Shown: piece after piece, positions 44,326 to 55,061 of the stretch
Layout of the letters: every line of letters begins with the position of its first letter
How positions within the stretch are numbered: the stretch's first letter is position 1
NCBI RefSeq assembly: GCF_040548815.1
Contig: NZ_JBEPSM010000001.1
Location: 868,001-932,000 of the forward strand
Length of the DNA stretch: 64,000 nucleotides
Source of the DNA: Kaistia defluvii
GTDB taxonomy: Bacteria > Pseudomonadota > Alphaproteobacteria > Rhizobiales > Kaistiaceae
Direction: 5' to 3'
The notes under the pieces: generated by a model
Database searches by the model: none
The model's input: the letters and a program-made list of their open reading frames with translations, nothing else
What the model was told of the DNA's origin: nothing
Made by a program: the position numbers and the translations under genes

Positions 44326-45762
44326 TCACTGGGTCCGGCCGGTGAGATCGTCGCCGGCGTCGCGCGGCAGGCGGGCGCAGACGAAGGCGGCGAGCAGCGA
44401 CACGCTGGTCACCGTGAGGAAGGCGGCGGAGAAATCGGCCATTACCGGCGTGTCCCGTCCGGAGAGCGCGACGGCGACATGCAGCACGCTCGCCGAGACG
44501 CAGATCCCCAGGGACAGCATCATCTGCTGCATGGTCGTATAGAAGCTGGTCGCAGCGCTCATGCGGTCGCGCTCCACCTCGGCATAGGCGATCGTGTTGT
44601 AGGCGGTGAACTGCAGCGATTGCGAGAAGCCGCCGATCAGCAGCACGAGATAGACGGCCGCGATCGGCCAGTCGGGTCGGAAGGTCGCGTAGATCGCCAG
44701 GAAGGCGCTGGCGATGACGCTGTTCCAGATCAGCGTGTTGCGGAAGCCGAAGCGGCGCAGGATCGGAGCCGCGGAAGCCTTCATCGCCATGGCGCCGGCC
44801 GCCGAGACGAAGGTGACCAGCCCGCTATGGGCAGCCGACATGCCGAAGCCCAGCTGCATCATCATCGGCAGCAGGAAGGGCATGGCGCCGGCGGTGATCC
44901 GCGCCAGGCCGCCGGCCACGACCGACAGGCGGAACGTCTTCAGCCGCATCAGTGACAGGTCGAGGATCGGCGCCGCATGGCGTCGGGCATGCGCGATATA
45001 AAGCGCGCCTGTGACGAGGCCGACCGCGAGCAGGACCAGCGCCGTGCGCGGTGAAGCCGCGCCGCGGCCGCCCGTCTCGAAGGCGAAGAGCAGCGAGGCG
45101 AGCGCGGTGCCGGACAGCAGCAGCCCCAGCCCATCGAACGGCCGGCGGATCTCTTCGCGGATGTCGTCGATATAGTGGCTGGCGAGCGCGATGCCGATCA
45201 CACCAAGCGGCAGGTTCACATAGAAGATCCAGCGCCAGTCGAGATAGGTGACGATGAAGCCGCCAACCATCGGCCCGATCACCGGGCCGATCAGCGCCGG
45301 CACCATCACCCAGGCCATGGCGGAGACGAAATCGGCGCGCGGCACGCTTTTCAGAATCACCAGCCGCCCGACGGGCACCATCATCGCGCCGCCCAGCCCC
45401 TGCAGCACGCGGGCAAACACCAGGAAGGGCAGGTTGTGCGCCTGGGCGCAGAGCAGCGATCCCGCCATGAAGATGGCGATCGCCGCACAGAAGACGTTGC
45501 GCGCGCCAAACCGGTCGGCGATCCAGCCGCTCGCCGGGATGAACACGGCAAGGCTGAGCAGATAGCCGGTCAGCGCCACGCTCATGTCGAGCGGCGACAC
45601 GCCGAAACTCTTCGACATGGTGGGCAGGGCGGTGGCCAGAACGGTGGCGTCGAGCTGTTCCATGAACAGCGCGCTGGCGACGATGAGGGCGGTGATTCGA
45701 TAGGCGGGGGCGGCGGGGGACGCGCCGGCGCCGAGGACGGAGTCGCTTGGCATGAGATGCAT
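44326..45762 (-). CDS. DHA2-type MFS multidrug transporter
   Basis: 478 residues from ATG 45762, or 475 from ATG 45753. Fourteen hydrophobic spans, starting with FMEQLDATVLATALPTMSKSF, the classical EmrB/QacA motif D1 containing the membrane acidic residue; WIADRFGARNVF (motif A) and PVIGPMVGGFIV (motif C) follow. It is likely a proton-driven efflux pump for lipophilic compounds. No membrane-fusion protein gene accompanies it. It is the gene nearest tRNA-Val and transcribed away from it. Confidence 0.9.
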   Translation of the reverse strand: MHLMPSDSVLGAGASPAAPAYRITALIVASALFMEQLDATVLATALPTMSKSFGVSPLDMSVALTGYLLSLAVFIPASGWIADRFGARNVFCAAIAIFMAGSLLCAQAHNLPFLVFARVLQGLGGAMMVPVGRLVILKSVPRADFVSAMAWVMVPALIGPVIGPMVGGFIVTYLDWRWIFYVNLPLGVIGIALASHYIDDIREEIRRPFDGLGLLLSGTALASLLFAFETGGRGAASPRTALVLLAVGLVTGALYIAHARRHAAPILDLSLMRLKTFRLSVVAGGLARITAGAMPFLLPMMMQLGFGMSAAHSGLVTFVSAAGAMAMKASAAPILRRFGFRNTLIWNSVIASAFLAIYATFRPDWPIAAVYLVLLIGGFSQSLQFTAYNTIAYAEVERDRMSAATSFYTTMQQMMLSLGICVSASVLHVAVALSGRDTPVMADFSAAFLTVTSVSLLAAFVCARLPRDAGDDLTGRTQ

Positions 45763-45911
45763 TTCGTAAGGTGGGCTTCCTATTTGGCCGAGGAGGCCGG
45801 AAAGCGCAATTCACAATCCCGTGGTATATCCCGCCGGCGCGGCTTGACTTCATCCGCCGCGGCAATCTATATCCGGCCACCTTCACCGGAGCAGTTTACT
45901 GCCCGGCGGCA

Positions 45912-45986
45912 GGGCGGTTAGCTCAGCGGGAGAGCATTCGCTTCACACGCGAAGGGTCACTGGTTCAATCCCAGTACCGCCCACCA
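45912..45986 (+). tRNA. tRNA-Val (anticodon CAC)
   Basis: 75 bases including encoded CCA. GGGCGGT pairs with ACCGCCC in the acceptor stem; the D arm contains GCTCAGCGGGAGAGC; the anticodon stem TTCGC/GCGAA encloses TTCACAC with CAC at 45944-45946; GGTTCAATC is the T arm. It reads GUG valine codons. Confidence 0.97.
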
Positions 45987-46199
45987 TTTTCCACTCGACT
46001 CGATACTCGCGACATGGACCGTGCCCAGGCTCCCTTGGCACCCCGCAGTGCAACTTGCCCCCCCGATGGACAGGCCGCCCGGTTCTCGAGCCCGGCGGTA
46101 CCGGTCCCCGCGCGCCCCGCTCCTCTTGGTAATGCACGACAAGGTTGCAGATCTTATTCGCTCTTGGCGCAGCCTTCCTGAGAGGCCGATGGAGGGGGT

Positions 46200-46445
46200 G
46201 GGTCAAGACCGCTCCTATTGTTTGTTGTACAAGCAAGTATCTATGTGTCTAAATGAGTTGAAGTAAAACATTCCTTTTAGAAACGTACGCCAGGTACATT
46301 TTTAAACTTTTGGACTGCAAGCAAATGCGCAGTAATCTATCTTTTAGCTGCCATTTTTGCTTTGAATATCAGAATTTTAACTAAAAGTTAAAAGTTAATG
46401 ACCAATAAGATTCCATAACAGAGCATCGTTGTTGCTTTTATGCCA
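46200..46445 (+). other. AT-rich region upstream of the Omp25-like porin gene
   Basis: Between tRNA-Val and the porin gene no coding frame is convincing (45987-46509). From about 46200 to 46445 the composition drops sharply to AT-rich, with ACTAAAAGTTAAAAGTTAATG repeats near 46379. It probably contains the porin promoter and long leader; an old insertion scar next to the tRNA is the alternative. Confidence 0.5.
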
Positions 46446-46509
46446 TGGACCCGCACGCTGGGGCTGTGCTACCAACGAAATCACTACCTACCGATTTGGA
46501 GTGATTTGC

Positions 46510-47241
46510 ATGAAATTCCGGCTCGCTGCTGCCTTGTTTGCCATGGGTTTGTCGACCGCTGGCGCGGCCGACCTGACCTATGAACCCGCTCCGGTTGCAC
46601 CGGCGATCGAGGCGTTCAACTGGACTGGCTTCTATGTGGGTGTTCATGGCGGCTATGGCTGGGGCCATACCCAGGACACGCATAACCCGAACGCATTCGG
46701 CCAGACGCTGACCGGCGGCTTCGGTGGCGCGCAGATTGGCTACAACTACCAGCTCCAGAACAACATCGTGCTGGGTGCCGAGGCGGATGTCGCCTATAGC
46801 GGCGTCGGCAAGGACTGGGGTGGTTCGAACCAGTTCGACCCCTATTACGGCGAGGACAAGATCGACTGGTCCGGCACGATTCGGGCGCGCGTCGGCTATT
46901 CGGCCGATCGTTTCATGCCCTACCTCACCGGTGGTCTGGCTTGGGCGAATGTCGACCACAAGCTCGGTTGTGACGCCAATCGCGTTGCTGTGACCATTGG
47001 CGGCTGCAAGGCTCCTTTCGAAACCTCGAAGTCCGACACCGCCTGGGGCTGGACGGTCGGCGCCGGCGTCGAATACGCCGTCACCAACAACGTCACCGTC
47101 AAGGCCGAGTACCTCTACACGGACCTCGGCAAGAACGACGTCACCCTGATCGACGTGAACTATCCGACCAACCCGGTCAATAACCGCGAATTCGACACCT
47201 CGTACAATTCGGTCAAGCTGGGTCTGAACTACAAGTTCTGA
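46510..47241 (+). CDS. Omp25/Omp31 family outer membrane beta-barrel protein
   Basis: 243 residues from ATG 46510 with GGAGTGA upstream. A signal peptide (MKFRLAAALFAMGLSTAGA) is followed by NWTGFYVGVHGGYGWG, the diagnostic N-terminus of the Omp25/31 barrel. GAQIGYNYQLQNNIVLGAE, GTIRARVGYSADRFMPYLTGG and the terminal VKLGLNYKF, ending in Phe as outer-membrane proteins do, mark eight alternating strands. It sits in the outer membrane; in relatives it is abundant and stabilises the envelope. It is closed by a strong terminator. Confidence 0.93.
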   Translation: MKFRLAAALFAMGLSTAGAADLTYEPAPVAPAIEAFNWTGFYVGVHGGYGWGHTQDTHNPNAFGQTLTGGFGGAQIGYNYQLQNNIVLGAEADVAYSGVGKDWGGSNQFDPYYGEDKIDWSGTIRARVGYSADRFMPYLTGGLAWANVDHKLGCDANRVAVTIGGCKAPFETSKSDTAWGWTVGAGVEYAVTNNVTVKAEYLYTDLGKNDVTLIDVNYPTNPVNNREFDTSYNSVKLGLNYKF

Positions 47242-47268
47242 TCCGCGGATCCCTGAACGAGTCGAAGG

Positions 47269-47299
47269 AAGGCCCTGTCACCTGTGGCGGGGCCTTTTT
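47269..47299 (+). terminator. Rho-independent terminator of the porin gene
   Basis: AAGGCCCTG and CGGGGCCTT pair over nine positions (one G-U) around a ten-base loop, followed by a run of T residues (to 47299), 27 bases after the porin stop. Confidence 0.85.
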
Positions 47300-47487
47300 C
47301 ATGGGATGTCCAGGGTCTGGAAGGTCAGGCAGGGAAGCGGGCTAGGCGAATCCGGCCGGGACGCGGTGCTACGCGCCGGGCCATGGCCGGCTGGCTGCGC
47401 CTCTATCGCGGGGCGAACAGGGCGTGATCGGCCGGAGCTGAGTCCGACCTTTGGCGGTGCGTTCGCGCCGCGGGAGAGGGTGGCGGG

Positions 47488-47688
47488 CTAGACTTCCTCG
47501 AGCATCAGGTGGAGCTGGCTTTGTTCAGCCACGCGCTCATGCTTCTCGAGTTCGCTCTTGATCCGGTACTGCAGCCGTCCGCCGGATTCGGGGAGGGCGG
47601 CGACGATGACATAGATGCCGGGAGCCGAGCTGAAAATCTTGCTCCGGTCCATCGTTACCCGCTGTCCAACTTTATATGAATGTGCCAT
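47488..47688 (-). CDS. Small conserved-looking hypothetical protein
   Basis: 66 residues from ATG 47688 (MAHSYKVGQRVTMDRSKIFSS); the frame continues upstream to 47757 but that extension is AT-rich and unlike the rest. The protein is basic with a beta-like pattern, VGQRVTM, IYVIVAALPE, LQYRIKSELEKHERVAEQSQL, ending LEEV. Short proteins of this make-up occur in many Rhizobiales; I recognise no named family and propose no function. Confidence 0.6.
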   Translation of the reverse strand: MAHSYKVGQRVTMDRSKIFSSAPGIYVIVAALPESGGRLQYRIKSELEKHERVAEQSQLHLMLEEV

Positions 47689-48112
47689 CCGGAAATTGTA
47701 GCAGAAATTCGCTGTCAAGAGTCGGTCTTTTATGAGGCTATTTTTACAGCTGATCAATTTGCCGCCTACGGAAGATCGATAGGCCTATCTGGCTCATTAG
47801 AAAAAGACTTGAGGAATAATTTGCATTCACCGCTTCCTTCGACTAGGGTGACTTATCCCAGCCGAACAGAGCGGGAGTTCGACAGGCGCATTCGTCAATG
47901 CAGCGGTCGTCCATGAACGAAGCGGACGGATGTACTCCGTTTCATTTTTTCCCTGATCTCCTGACGATTGATCAGATGCTCTGGTTGGGTTTGCGAACCG
48001 GATCGGTGAATGTCGTCGAGCGCCTCAAGGGCTGCCGGTGTGTTCCCGATCTTGTTCGCTTCGAAGGCGCGCTGGCATGGTGCTGGCGTGAATGACTAAG
48101 GTAGTTTTCTAA
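47689..48112. other. Intergenic region upstream of the cold-shock gene
   Basis: About 420 bases with lower GC. A 65-codon open frame at 47898-48095 has no recognisable family or good ribosome site, so I do not call it. The region probably holds the promoter and long 5' leader usual for csp genes. Confidence 0.4.
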
Positions 48113-48319
48113 ATGGCCGATATTGGCACCGTTAAGTTCTTCGATTCCACGCGCGGCTTCGGCTTCATTGCGCCTGACGCCGGTGGTCCGGACGTCTTCG
48201 TGCATGTGACTGCTCTCGAAGCGGCCGGCATGCGCTCGCTCAATGAAGGCCAGAAGGTTTCCTTCGACGTCATCAGCGATCGCGGCAAGACCAAGGCTTC
48301 GAATCTCGCTGCAGTCTGA
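48113..48319 (+). CDS. cspA: Cold-shock domain protein (CspA family)
   Basis: 68 residues. [18 protein letters not shown] contains the RNP1 motif (GFGFI) and [11 protein letters not shown] the RNP2 motif (VFVH); these surface aromatics bind single-stranded RNA/DNA and melt mRNA structure. The length is the usual one for a single cold-shock domain. It is followed by a strong terminator; single-gene unit. Confidence 0.96.
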   Translation: MADIGTVKFFDSTRGFGFIAPDAGGPDVFVHVTALEAAGMRSLNEGQKVSFDVISDRGKTKASNLAAV

Positions 48320-48346
48320 GCCTCGCGCACAGACCTGAAATCGAAG

Positions 48347-48372
48347 AGCCCGGCTTCGCGCCGGGCTTTTTT
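48347..48372 (+). terminator. Rho-independent terminator of the cold-shock gene
   Basis: AGCCCGGC-TTCGC-GCCGGGCT is a perfect 8-bp stem followed by TTTTT, 27 bases after the stop. Confidence 0.9.
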
Positions 48373-48591
48373 GCGTCTGGATTCCACTTTCGGACATTGT
48401 GGTGGACCGCGCCCGATGGACCTCCCTTGTGGGCACCGGGTACCGCCTGGGCCTCGCGGCAGACGCTGCTCGCTCGGCTCCACCCCACACTCCCTGATGG
48501 CGCCCCCGCCGCCGGAGATGGGAATCGGCGACGAGCGTGCTAAGCAGGGCGCTGGGCCTCGCGATGGGGCCGCCCAGACGGACGCCTCGCC
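48373..48591 (+). promoter_or_regulatory. GC-rich hairpin-dense leader candidate upstream of the MgtC-like gene
   Basis: No gene is visible in these ~220 bases. The sequence can form several stems, for example CTGGGC/GCCCAG at 48552-48577. Magnesium-related genes often carry leader RNAs, but I could not match this to the M-box or another known class by eye. Confidence 0.3.
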
Positions 48592-49296
48592 TTGACCTCC
48601 CTATCAAGCGCCTTGTCGATCTCGCCCAACCTCGCCGCGGCCCTTGTCTATGGCATGCTGATTGGGATGGAGCGCCAGTGGCGGCAACGCCACACTGGTC
48701 TCAGCACGCATGCGCTCGTGGCGCTGGGCGCCGCAGCTTTCACCTCCTTGGCAATCCTGCTCGAAGGCTCAACCGACATTCGGATGGGTGGGCAGGTCGT
48801 CACCGGCATTGGCTTTCTCGGCGCCGGATTGATCATGCGCGACGGGCTCAGCGTACGTGGCCTCAGCGGCGCCGCAACGATCTGGGCGACGGGCGCCGTG
48901 GGCACGCTGGCCGGCTACGGCTTTCTGATCGAGGCGGCGGAAACCACAGCCTTTGTGCTCTTCATCAATATGGTGCTGCCGCGTCTTGGCCTGTGGATCG
49001 AACGCTTTTCGCCCGAACAGGCAATGGTCGAGCGCTTCTATGTGATCGAGCTGAAATGCGCCGCCAGCGACGAGGCGGCGATCCGCGCCAAGCTGCTGGA
49101 GGCGATGACGGTGCAGAAGCTGCGTCTGCATGGCTTGGAAAGTCATTCGATCGCTGATACCGGCAATGTCGAAGTCGAGGCCGTCGTTTACAGCACGCGG
49201 CAGGAGGACCGCCTCGTCGAGGGGCTGGTCGGTCAACTCAGCTTGTCGCCGCTGATCTTCTCGACGAGTTGGACCTCGACCTCGCCGCCGGAATAG
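48592..49296 (+). CDS. MgtC/SapB family membrane protein
   Basis: 234 residues from a TTG at 48592; the first ATG (48655) would remove the first membrane span. AAALVYGMLIGMERQWRQRHTGLSTHALVALGAAAF and MGGQVVTGIGFLGAGLIMRDG followed by RGLSGAATIWATGAVG are the family core, with four or five spans; a cytosolic ACT-like C-terminal domain of ~85 residues follows (VERFYVIELKCAASDEAAIR). MgtC-type proteins affect growth at low Mg2+ and virulence by modulating other membrane proteins; transport itself is not proven. Confidence 0.88.
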   Translation: MTSLSSALSISPNLAAALVYGMLIGMERQWRQRHTGLSTHALVALGAAAFTSLAILLEGSTDIRMGGQVVTGIGFLGAGLIMRDGLSVRGLSGAATIWATGAVGTLAGYGFLIEAAETTAFVLFINMVLPRLGLWIERFSPEQAMVERFYVIELKCAASDEAAIRAKLLEAMTVQKLRLHGLESHSIADTGNVEVEAVVYSTRQEDRLVEGLVGQLSLSPLIFSTSWTSTSPPE

Positions 49297-49326
49297 CTGC
49301 GGGTCGCAAGTTCCGCCGGCGCCGCT

Positions 49327-49908
49327 TTAGGTGGAAGCCAAGGTCTGCGTTTCTCCCGCCTTTCGCGGCGCGATGCGGACGTCCATCGCCTTGATTTCCT
49401 CGTAGCGCTTCATTTCGCGCGCATAGGGGCGCCAGTCGTAGAGCAGAAGCTCCGCCGGGCGCCAGAGACCGACCCAGCCGGCAATGATGAAGCCTTCGCC
49501 AAACAGGCGGCCGACGGCGTGGCGGGTAAAGATCACTTCCTCGAACAGCAGCGACATCGCCAGGCAGATGGCCCAGAACACCAGTCCGATGCGCAGCGCC
49601 TTGCGGCCCTCCAGCCAGGTTTCGCGCTTCTTCTGCACGGCGAGGCGGATCTGCGCGTTGCAGTAATTGGTGATGGCGGTGCGGACCCGGGCGGGCAGGT
49701 CGGGCGTGATCATCGCCTCCGGCAGGTGGATGACGATGCTGCCAATGCCCTTCTGGCTGCTCGGGCGCGCGTTCATCGTGTCGATCAGTTGATCGATTCC
49801 CGAGGCCTCGATGTTCTCGCCGAGGAATGGGTCCACTTCCGGCGTCTGGAAGAAATTATGGATGTCGCTCAGATAGAGATCGACGGTCTCGTCAGCCGGG
49901 CTGGTCAT
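49327..49908 (-). CDS. Hypothetical membrane protein
   Basis: 193 residues from ATG 49908 (MTSPADETVDLYLSDIHNFF). The N-terminal ~100 residues are soluble (PEVDPFLGENIEASGIDQLID, IHLPEAMITPDLPARVRTAI). Two hydrophobic spans follow near residues 110-150 (LVFWAICLAMSLLFEEV, GEGFIIAGWVGLWRPAELLLYDW), with a cytosolic YEEIKAMDVRI tail. I recognise no family. It lies alone between the MgtC-like gene, on the other strand, and the malic enzyme. Confidence 0.72.
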   Translation of the reverse strand: MTSPADETVDLYLSDIHNFFQTPEVDPFLGENIEASGIDQLIDTMNARPSSQKGIGSIVIHLPEAMITPDLPARVRTAITNYCNAQIRLAVQKKRETWLEGRKALRIGLVFWAICLAMSLLFEEVIFTRHAVGRLFGEGFIIAGWVGLWRPAELLLYDWRPYAREMKRYEEIKAMDVRIAPRKAGETQTLAST

Positions 49909-49951
49909 CGCGACGTGGCTCGTTTTGAAAGGGAAGCGCCTGCAAACAACA

Positions 49952-49978
49952 ATGGCCGGCCCCAGCGGGACCGGCCAT
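49952..49978 (-). terminator. Terminator-like hairpin downstream of the malic enzyme gene
   Basis: ATGGCCGG/CCGGCCAT is a perfect 8-bp stem with further CCC/GGG pairing inside; on the minus strand the sequence after it is TGTTGTTT. It lies 58 bases past the maeB stop. Confidence 0.65.
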
Positions 49979-50036
49979 GATTTAGAGCACGTCGATGCGC
50001 GCCGGCCTACCCCGGAGGGGATGCCGGCGGTTGCAA

Positions 50037-52322
50037 TCAGACGCTTTGCGCTTCCACCGCCGCCAGCGCCGTCATGTTGACGATGCCGCGCGAGGTGACG
50101 GACGGCGTCAGGATATGGGCCGGCTTGGCCGCGCCCAGCAGGATCGGGCCGACATGCAGCGCGTCGGTCATCACCTTCACGACGTTCATCGTGATGTTGG
50201 CGGCGTCGAGATTCGGGAACACCAGCAGGTTGGCTTCGCCGGTCAGCTTCGATTTCGGCATGACGCGGGCGCGCAGCGTTTCGGACAGCGCGGAGTCGCC
50301 ATGCATTTCGCCGTCGACTTCGAGATCCGGCGCGGTTTCCCAGAGCAACTCGGTCGCCCGCCGCATCTTGGCGCTCGAGACGTTGTCGCGAGAGCCGAAA
50401 TTGGAATGCGATAGCAGCGCCGCCTTGGGCGTGATGCCGAAGCGGCGGATGTGGTCGGCCGCGAGCCTCGTCACTTCCGCGATTTCTTCCGCAGTCGGGT
50501 TCTCGTTGACATAGGTGTCGGTCAGGAACGTCGTCGCGCCGGAGGAGATCAGCAGGCTCATCGCCGAATAGGAATGGCTGCCGGGCCTCAGGCCGATGAT
50601 GTCGCGGATGACGCGGAAATTGGTGCGGAACTGGCCTTCCAGGCCGCACAGCAGCGCGTCGGCGTCATTGCGGATCAGCGCCAGCGCGCCGATGGCGGTG
50701 GCATTGGTGCGGACGATGGTGCGCGCCGCTTCTGGCGTGATGCCGTGCCGGCCCATCTTGTCGAGGTAGAGATCGACATAGTCGCGATAGCGCTTGTCGT
50801 CCTCGGGATTGATGATCTCGCAATCGATGCCCGGCTTGAAGCGCAGGCCGAAGCGTTTGACGCGCGTTTCAATGACCGAGGGGCGGCCGATCAGGATCGG
50901 CTGGGCCAGGCCGTCTTCCAGCGCGACCTGGGCGGCGCGCAGCACGCGCTCGTCCTCGCCATCGGCATAGATGACGCGCTTCACGTCCTGCTTGGCGGCC
51001 GCGACCATCGGCTTCATCAGCAGGCCGGACTTGAAGACGAAGCGCGTCAGCCGGTCCATATAGGCGTCGAAATCGGTGATCGGCCGCGTCGCCACGCCCG
51101 AATCCATCGCCGCCCGCGCCACGGCCGGCGCGATCCGCAGGATCAGGCGCTGATCGAAGGGCGAGGGGATCAGGTAGTCCGGGCCGAAGGAAAGCTGCAC
51201 GCCGCCATAGGCCTGCGCCACGACGTCGGACGGCTCTTCCTGGGCAAGCGCGGCGATTGCGTGTACCGCCGCCTGCTTCATTTCCTCGTTGATCGTCGTC
51301 GCGCCGACATCGAGCGCGCCGCGGAAGATATGAGGAAAGCACAGGACGTTATTGACCTGATTGGGGAAATCCGACCGGCCGGTGCAGATCATCACGTCGG
51401 GCCGCACGGCGCGCGCGTCGTCCGGCATGATCTCCGGCTTCGGGTTGGCGAGCGCCAGGATCAGCGGACGCTCGGCCATGCGGGCGACCATGTCGGGCTT
51501 CAGCACGCCGGCCGCCGAGAGGCCGAGGAACACGTCGGCGCCGTCGATGATTTCGGCGAGCTTCCGCTTGTCGGTCTTCTGGGCGAAGACGGACTTCCAC
51601 GGGTCCATCAGCGCCTCGCGGCCCTCATAGACCACCCCTTCGATGTCGGCGACCCAGATGTTTTCGAGCTTCGCGCCGAGCGCGACCATCTGGTTGAGGC
51701 AGGCGAGCGCCGCGGCGCCCGCGCCGGAACAGACGATCTTCGCCTCGGTGATCGGCTTGTCCTTCAGCTTCAGCCCGTTGATGACGGCCGCGCCGACGAT
51801 GATCGCCGTGCCATGCTGGTCGTCATGGAAGACGGGGATCTGCATCCGGGCGCGCAGCTTGCGCTCGATCTCGAAGCATTCCGGCGCCTTGATATCCTCG
51901 AGATTGATGCCGCCGAAGGTCGGCTCGAGCGCGGCGACCACGTCGACGAACCGGTCGATGTCGCGTTCGTCGACTTCGATGTCGAACACGTCGATGCCGG
52001 CGAATTTCTTGAAGAGGACGGCCTTGCCTTCCATCACCGGCTTCGAGGCCAGCGCGCCGATCGCGCCCAGGCCGAGCACGGCGGTGCCGTTCGAGATCAC
52101 GGCGACGAGGTTACCGCGAGCGGTGTAGTCGAAGGCCTTGGCGGGATCGGCCTCGATGGCGAGGCAGGGCGCGGCGACGCCGGGCGAATAGGCCAGCGCC
52201 AGATCGCGCTGATTGCCGAGGGGCTTGGTCGCCCGGATCTCGAGTTTTCCCGGCTGCGGGAAGCGGTGATAGAAGAGCGCGCTCTCGTCGAGATCAGCGC
52301 CCGCCGGGCTTTTGTCGGTCAT
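50037..52322 (-). CDS. maeB: NADP-dependent malic enzyme with phosphotransacetylase-like domain
   Basis: 761 residues, the length of MaeB-type enzymes. Residues ~1-430 are the malic enzyme: [43 protein letters not shown] (metal/substrate region) and [21 protein letters not shown] (nucleotide-binding). Residues ~440-755 resemble phosphate acetyltransferase ([44 protein letters not shown]) but in known MaeB proteins act as an allosteric acetyl-CoA-sensing module. It converts malate to pyruvate and CO2, making NADPH. Single gene; hairpin after it. Confidence 0.95.
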   Translation of the reverse strand: MTDKSPAGADLDESALFYHRFPQPGKLEIRATKPLGNQRDLALAYSPGVAAPCLAIEADPAKAFDYTARGNLVAVISNGTAVLGLGAIGALASKPVMEGKAVLFKKFAGIDVFDIEVDERDIDRFVDVVAALEPTFGGINLEDIKAPECFEIERKLRARMQIPVFHDDQHGTAIIVGAAVINGLKLKDKPITEAKIVCSGAGAAALACLNQMVALGAKLENIWVADIEGVVYEGREALMDPWKSVFAQKTDKRKLAEIIDGADVFLGLSAAGVLKPDMVARMAERPLILALANPKPEIMPDDARAVRPDVMICTGRSDFPNQVNNVLCFPHIFRGALDVGATTINEEMKQAAVHAIAALAQEEPSDVVAQAYGGVQLSFGPDYLIPSPFDQRLILRIAPAVARAAMDSGVATRPITDFDAYMDRLTRFVFKSGLLMKPMVAAAKQDVKRVIYADGEDERVLRAAQVALEDGLAQPILIGRPSVIETRVKRFGLRFKPGIDCEIINPEDDKRYRDYVDLYLDKMGRHGITPEAARTIVRTNATAIGALALIRNDADALLCGLEGQFRTNFRVIRDIIGLRPGSHSYSAMSLLISSGATTFLTDTYVNENPTAEEIAEVTRLAADHIRRFGITPKAALLSHSNFGSRDNVSSAKMRRATELLWETAPDLEVDGEMHGDSALSETLRARVMPKSKLTGEANLLVFPNLDAANITMNVVKVMTDALHVGPILLGAAKPAHILTPSVTSRGIVNMTALAAVEAQSV

Positions 52323-52414
52323 TAGTCCTGCCTGCGAACGATACGGATGGATAGCAGTTGCCTGCTAGGGATCCGTCGTAGCCGATCGGGGCCAGCGAGG
52401 CGAGCGAATGGTGG

Positions 52415-52600
52415 TCAGAACGCCGCGAAGTTCGAACGAGTCGCAGCACCACAGGCGACGCCCTTGCTCATGCACATGCTGATGGCTGAGGTGCGGGGAT
52501 CGCGGATGTCGGAATGTGCCGGACGCTGCACCAGCTCGGCGAGGCCGATTCCGATCAGCGTGGCGAAGAGGGTGACGGCGAAGAAGGAACGGGTGGCCAT
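52415..52600 (-). CDS. Small exported or membrane-anchored hypothetical protein
   Basis: 61 residues from ATG 52600 (MATRSFFAVTLFATLIGIGLAE), a clear N-terminal hydrophobic segment that may be a signal peptide or anchor. The remainder (MCMSKGVACGAATRSNFAAF) has two cysteines. CTGGAG precedes the start. I recognise no family. Confidence 0.55.
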   Translation of the reverse strand: MATRSFFAVTLFATLIGIGLAELVQRPAHSDIRDPRTSAISMCMSKGVACGAATRSNFAAF

Positions 52601-53062
52601 GACGCAATACTCCAGAAGCCCTGGTCGATCATCGGATCCTGCTCCCCCGCAGCTGAACCCGACCTGAAACCTGCGTTTAGATAGCGTTCGGAATTCTTGC
52701 GATTTGATTAAAATTGTCCCGATCTTAGGGTTTTGGTGACGCTGATGGCGGGACTGTGGAAATCCGTGCGGAAACGTGGCGCGGCGGAATCGCCGAGCCG
52801 GCGACAGCGGCATCGGGCTGCCGGTTGAGCCGTGCGGGAGGCGGCGCCGCCTATTTCCGGTCGAGTTCGCTCCGGGCTGCTTGACGCTCCGGCGGATTTC
52901 GGTCATCACGCTGACATGACGGCTTTTCCGCGTTTCAACGGCATTATCTGCTGCGGGATTATTACCGGCTAGCGCACGCTGGCTGAGGCCGTTCCTCTGT
53001 TCCATTCCGATAGAGACGAACGCCCAAGGCCCGGCGGGCTTGTGTTCATTCGGGATCGTTCA
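52601..53062. other. Intergenic region upstream of cysS
   Basis: About 460 bases between the divergent small gene and cysS with no convincing gene. An AT-rich segment near 52700-52725 (TGATTAAAATTG) is the most promoter-like part. Confidence 0.4.
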
Positions 53063-54574
<1,512 letters not shown>

Positions 54575-54642
54575 TGGCTGTTTGCTCCGCTCTCGCCACC
54601 CGCTCCGGCGTCGCTGGCTCCGGCACCCGCACCACACTCGCC

Positions 54643-54743
54643 GTCATCCCTGCGAAAGCAGGGATCCATGTCGACGGGTGCGGACAGGCTGCCACGACGC
54701 CCAATGCCTCAGCCGTATGGATCCCTGCTTTCGCAGGGATGAC
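54643..54743. repeat. Inverted pair of dispersed palindromic repeats
   Basis: A 27-base unit at 54643-54669 (GTCATCCCTGCGAAAGCAGG...) recurs as a perfect reverse complement at 54717-54743; each unit itself contains TCCCTGC-GAAA-GCAGGGA. The 47-base space between has no gene. An 82-codon frame through the element (reading VIPAKAGIH) is a well-known spurious translation of this repeat class. Confidence 0.85.
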
Positions 54744-54848
54744 GACGGAGGGTGTCGTGGCCGACGCAGCCTTGTCCGTTCGCGGCTCCATCGCCCCCAA
54801 AAATTCACGCGCGCGCTGAACCGCGTCGCCAACCAGAAAGATACCGCC

Positions 54849-55061
54849 ATGACCAAGATTCCGCTCGACGAAGCCCTGATCGAACAGCTCATTGCCGACC
54901 GCATCGCCGCGCGCGAGGCCAAGGATTTCGCCAAGGCCGACACCATCCGCAAGCAGCTCGACGCCATGGGCCTCGTCATCATCGACGGCAAGGATGAGGC
55001 GACCGGCGAGTTCTGGACGACATGGGATCCCAAGGCTGCGCCGGAAGAAGAATCGGAATGA
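54849..55061 (+). CDS. CysS C-terminal-like small protein
   Basis: 70 residues from ATG 54849. By hand alignment 27 of 47 positions equal the C-terminal tail of the CysS encoded upstream: for example EAKDFAKADTIRKQLDAMG against [19 protein letters not shown], then KDEATGEFWTTWD against [13 protein letters not shown]. That tail is part of the anticodon-recognition region. It has no catalytic domain, and an acidic end (EEESE). Its stop overlaps the cimA start, so it is co-translated with cimA. It could bind tRNA-Cys or CysS, or be a relic; function is unknown. Confidence 0.8.
   Translation: MTKIPLDEALIEQLIADRIAAREAKDFAKADTIRKQLDAMGLVIIDGKDEATGEFWTTWDPKAAPEEESE

Noticed and set aside
47898..48095. 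65-codon frame upstream of the cold-shock gene
   Set aside because: No recognisable family, no good ribosome site, and it lies in the expected csp leader; expression data would be needed to accept it.
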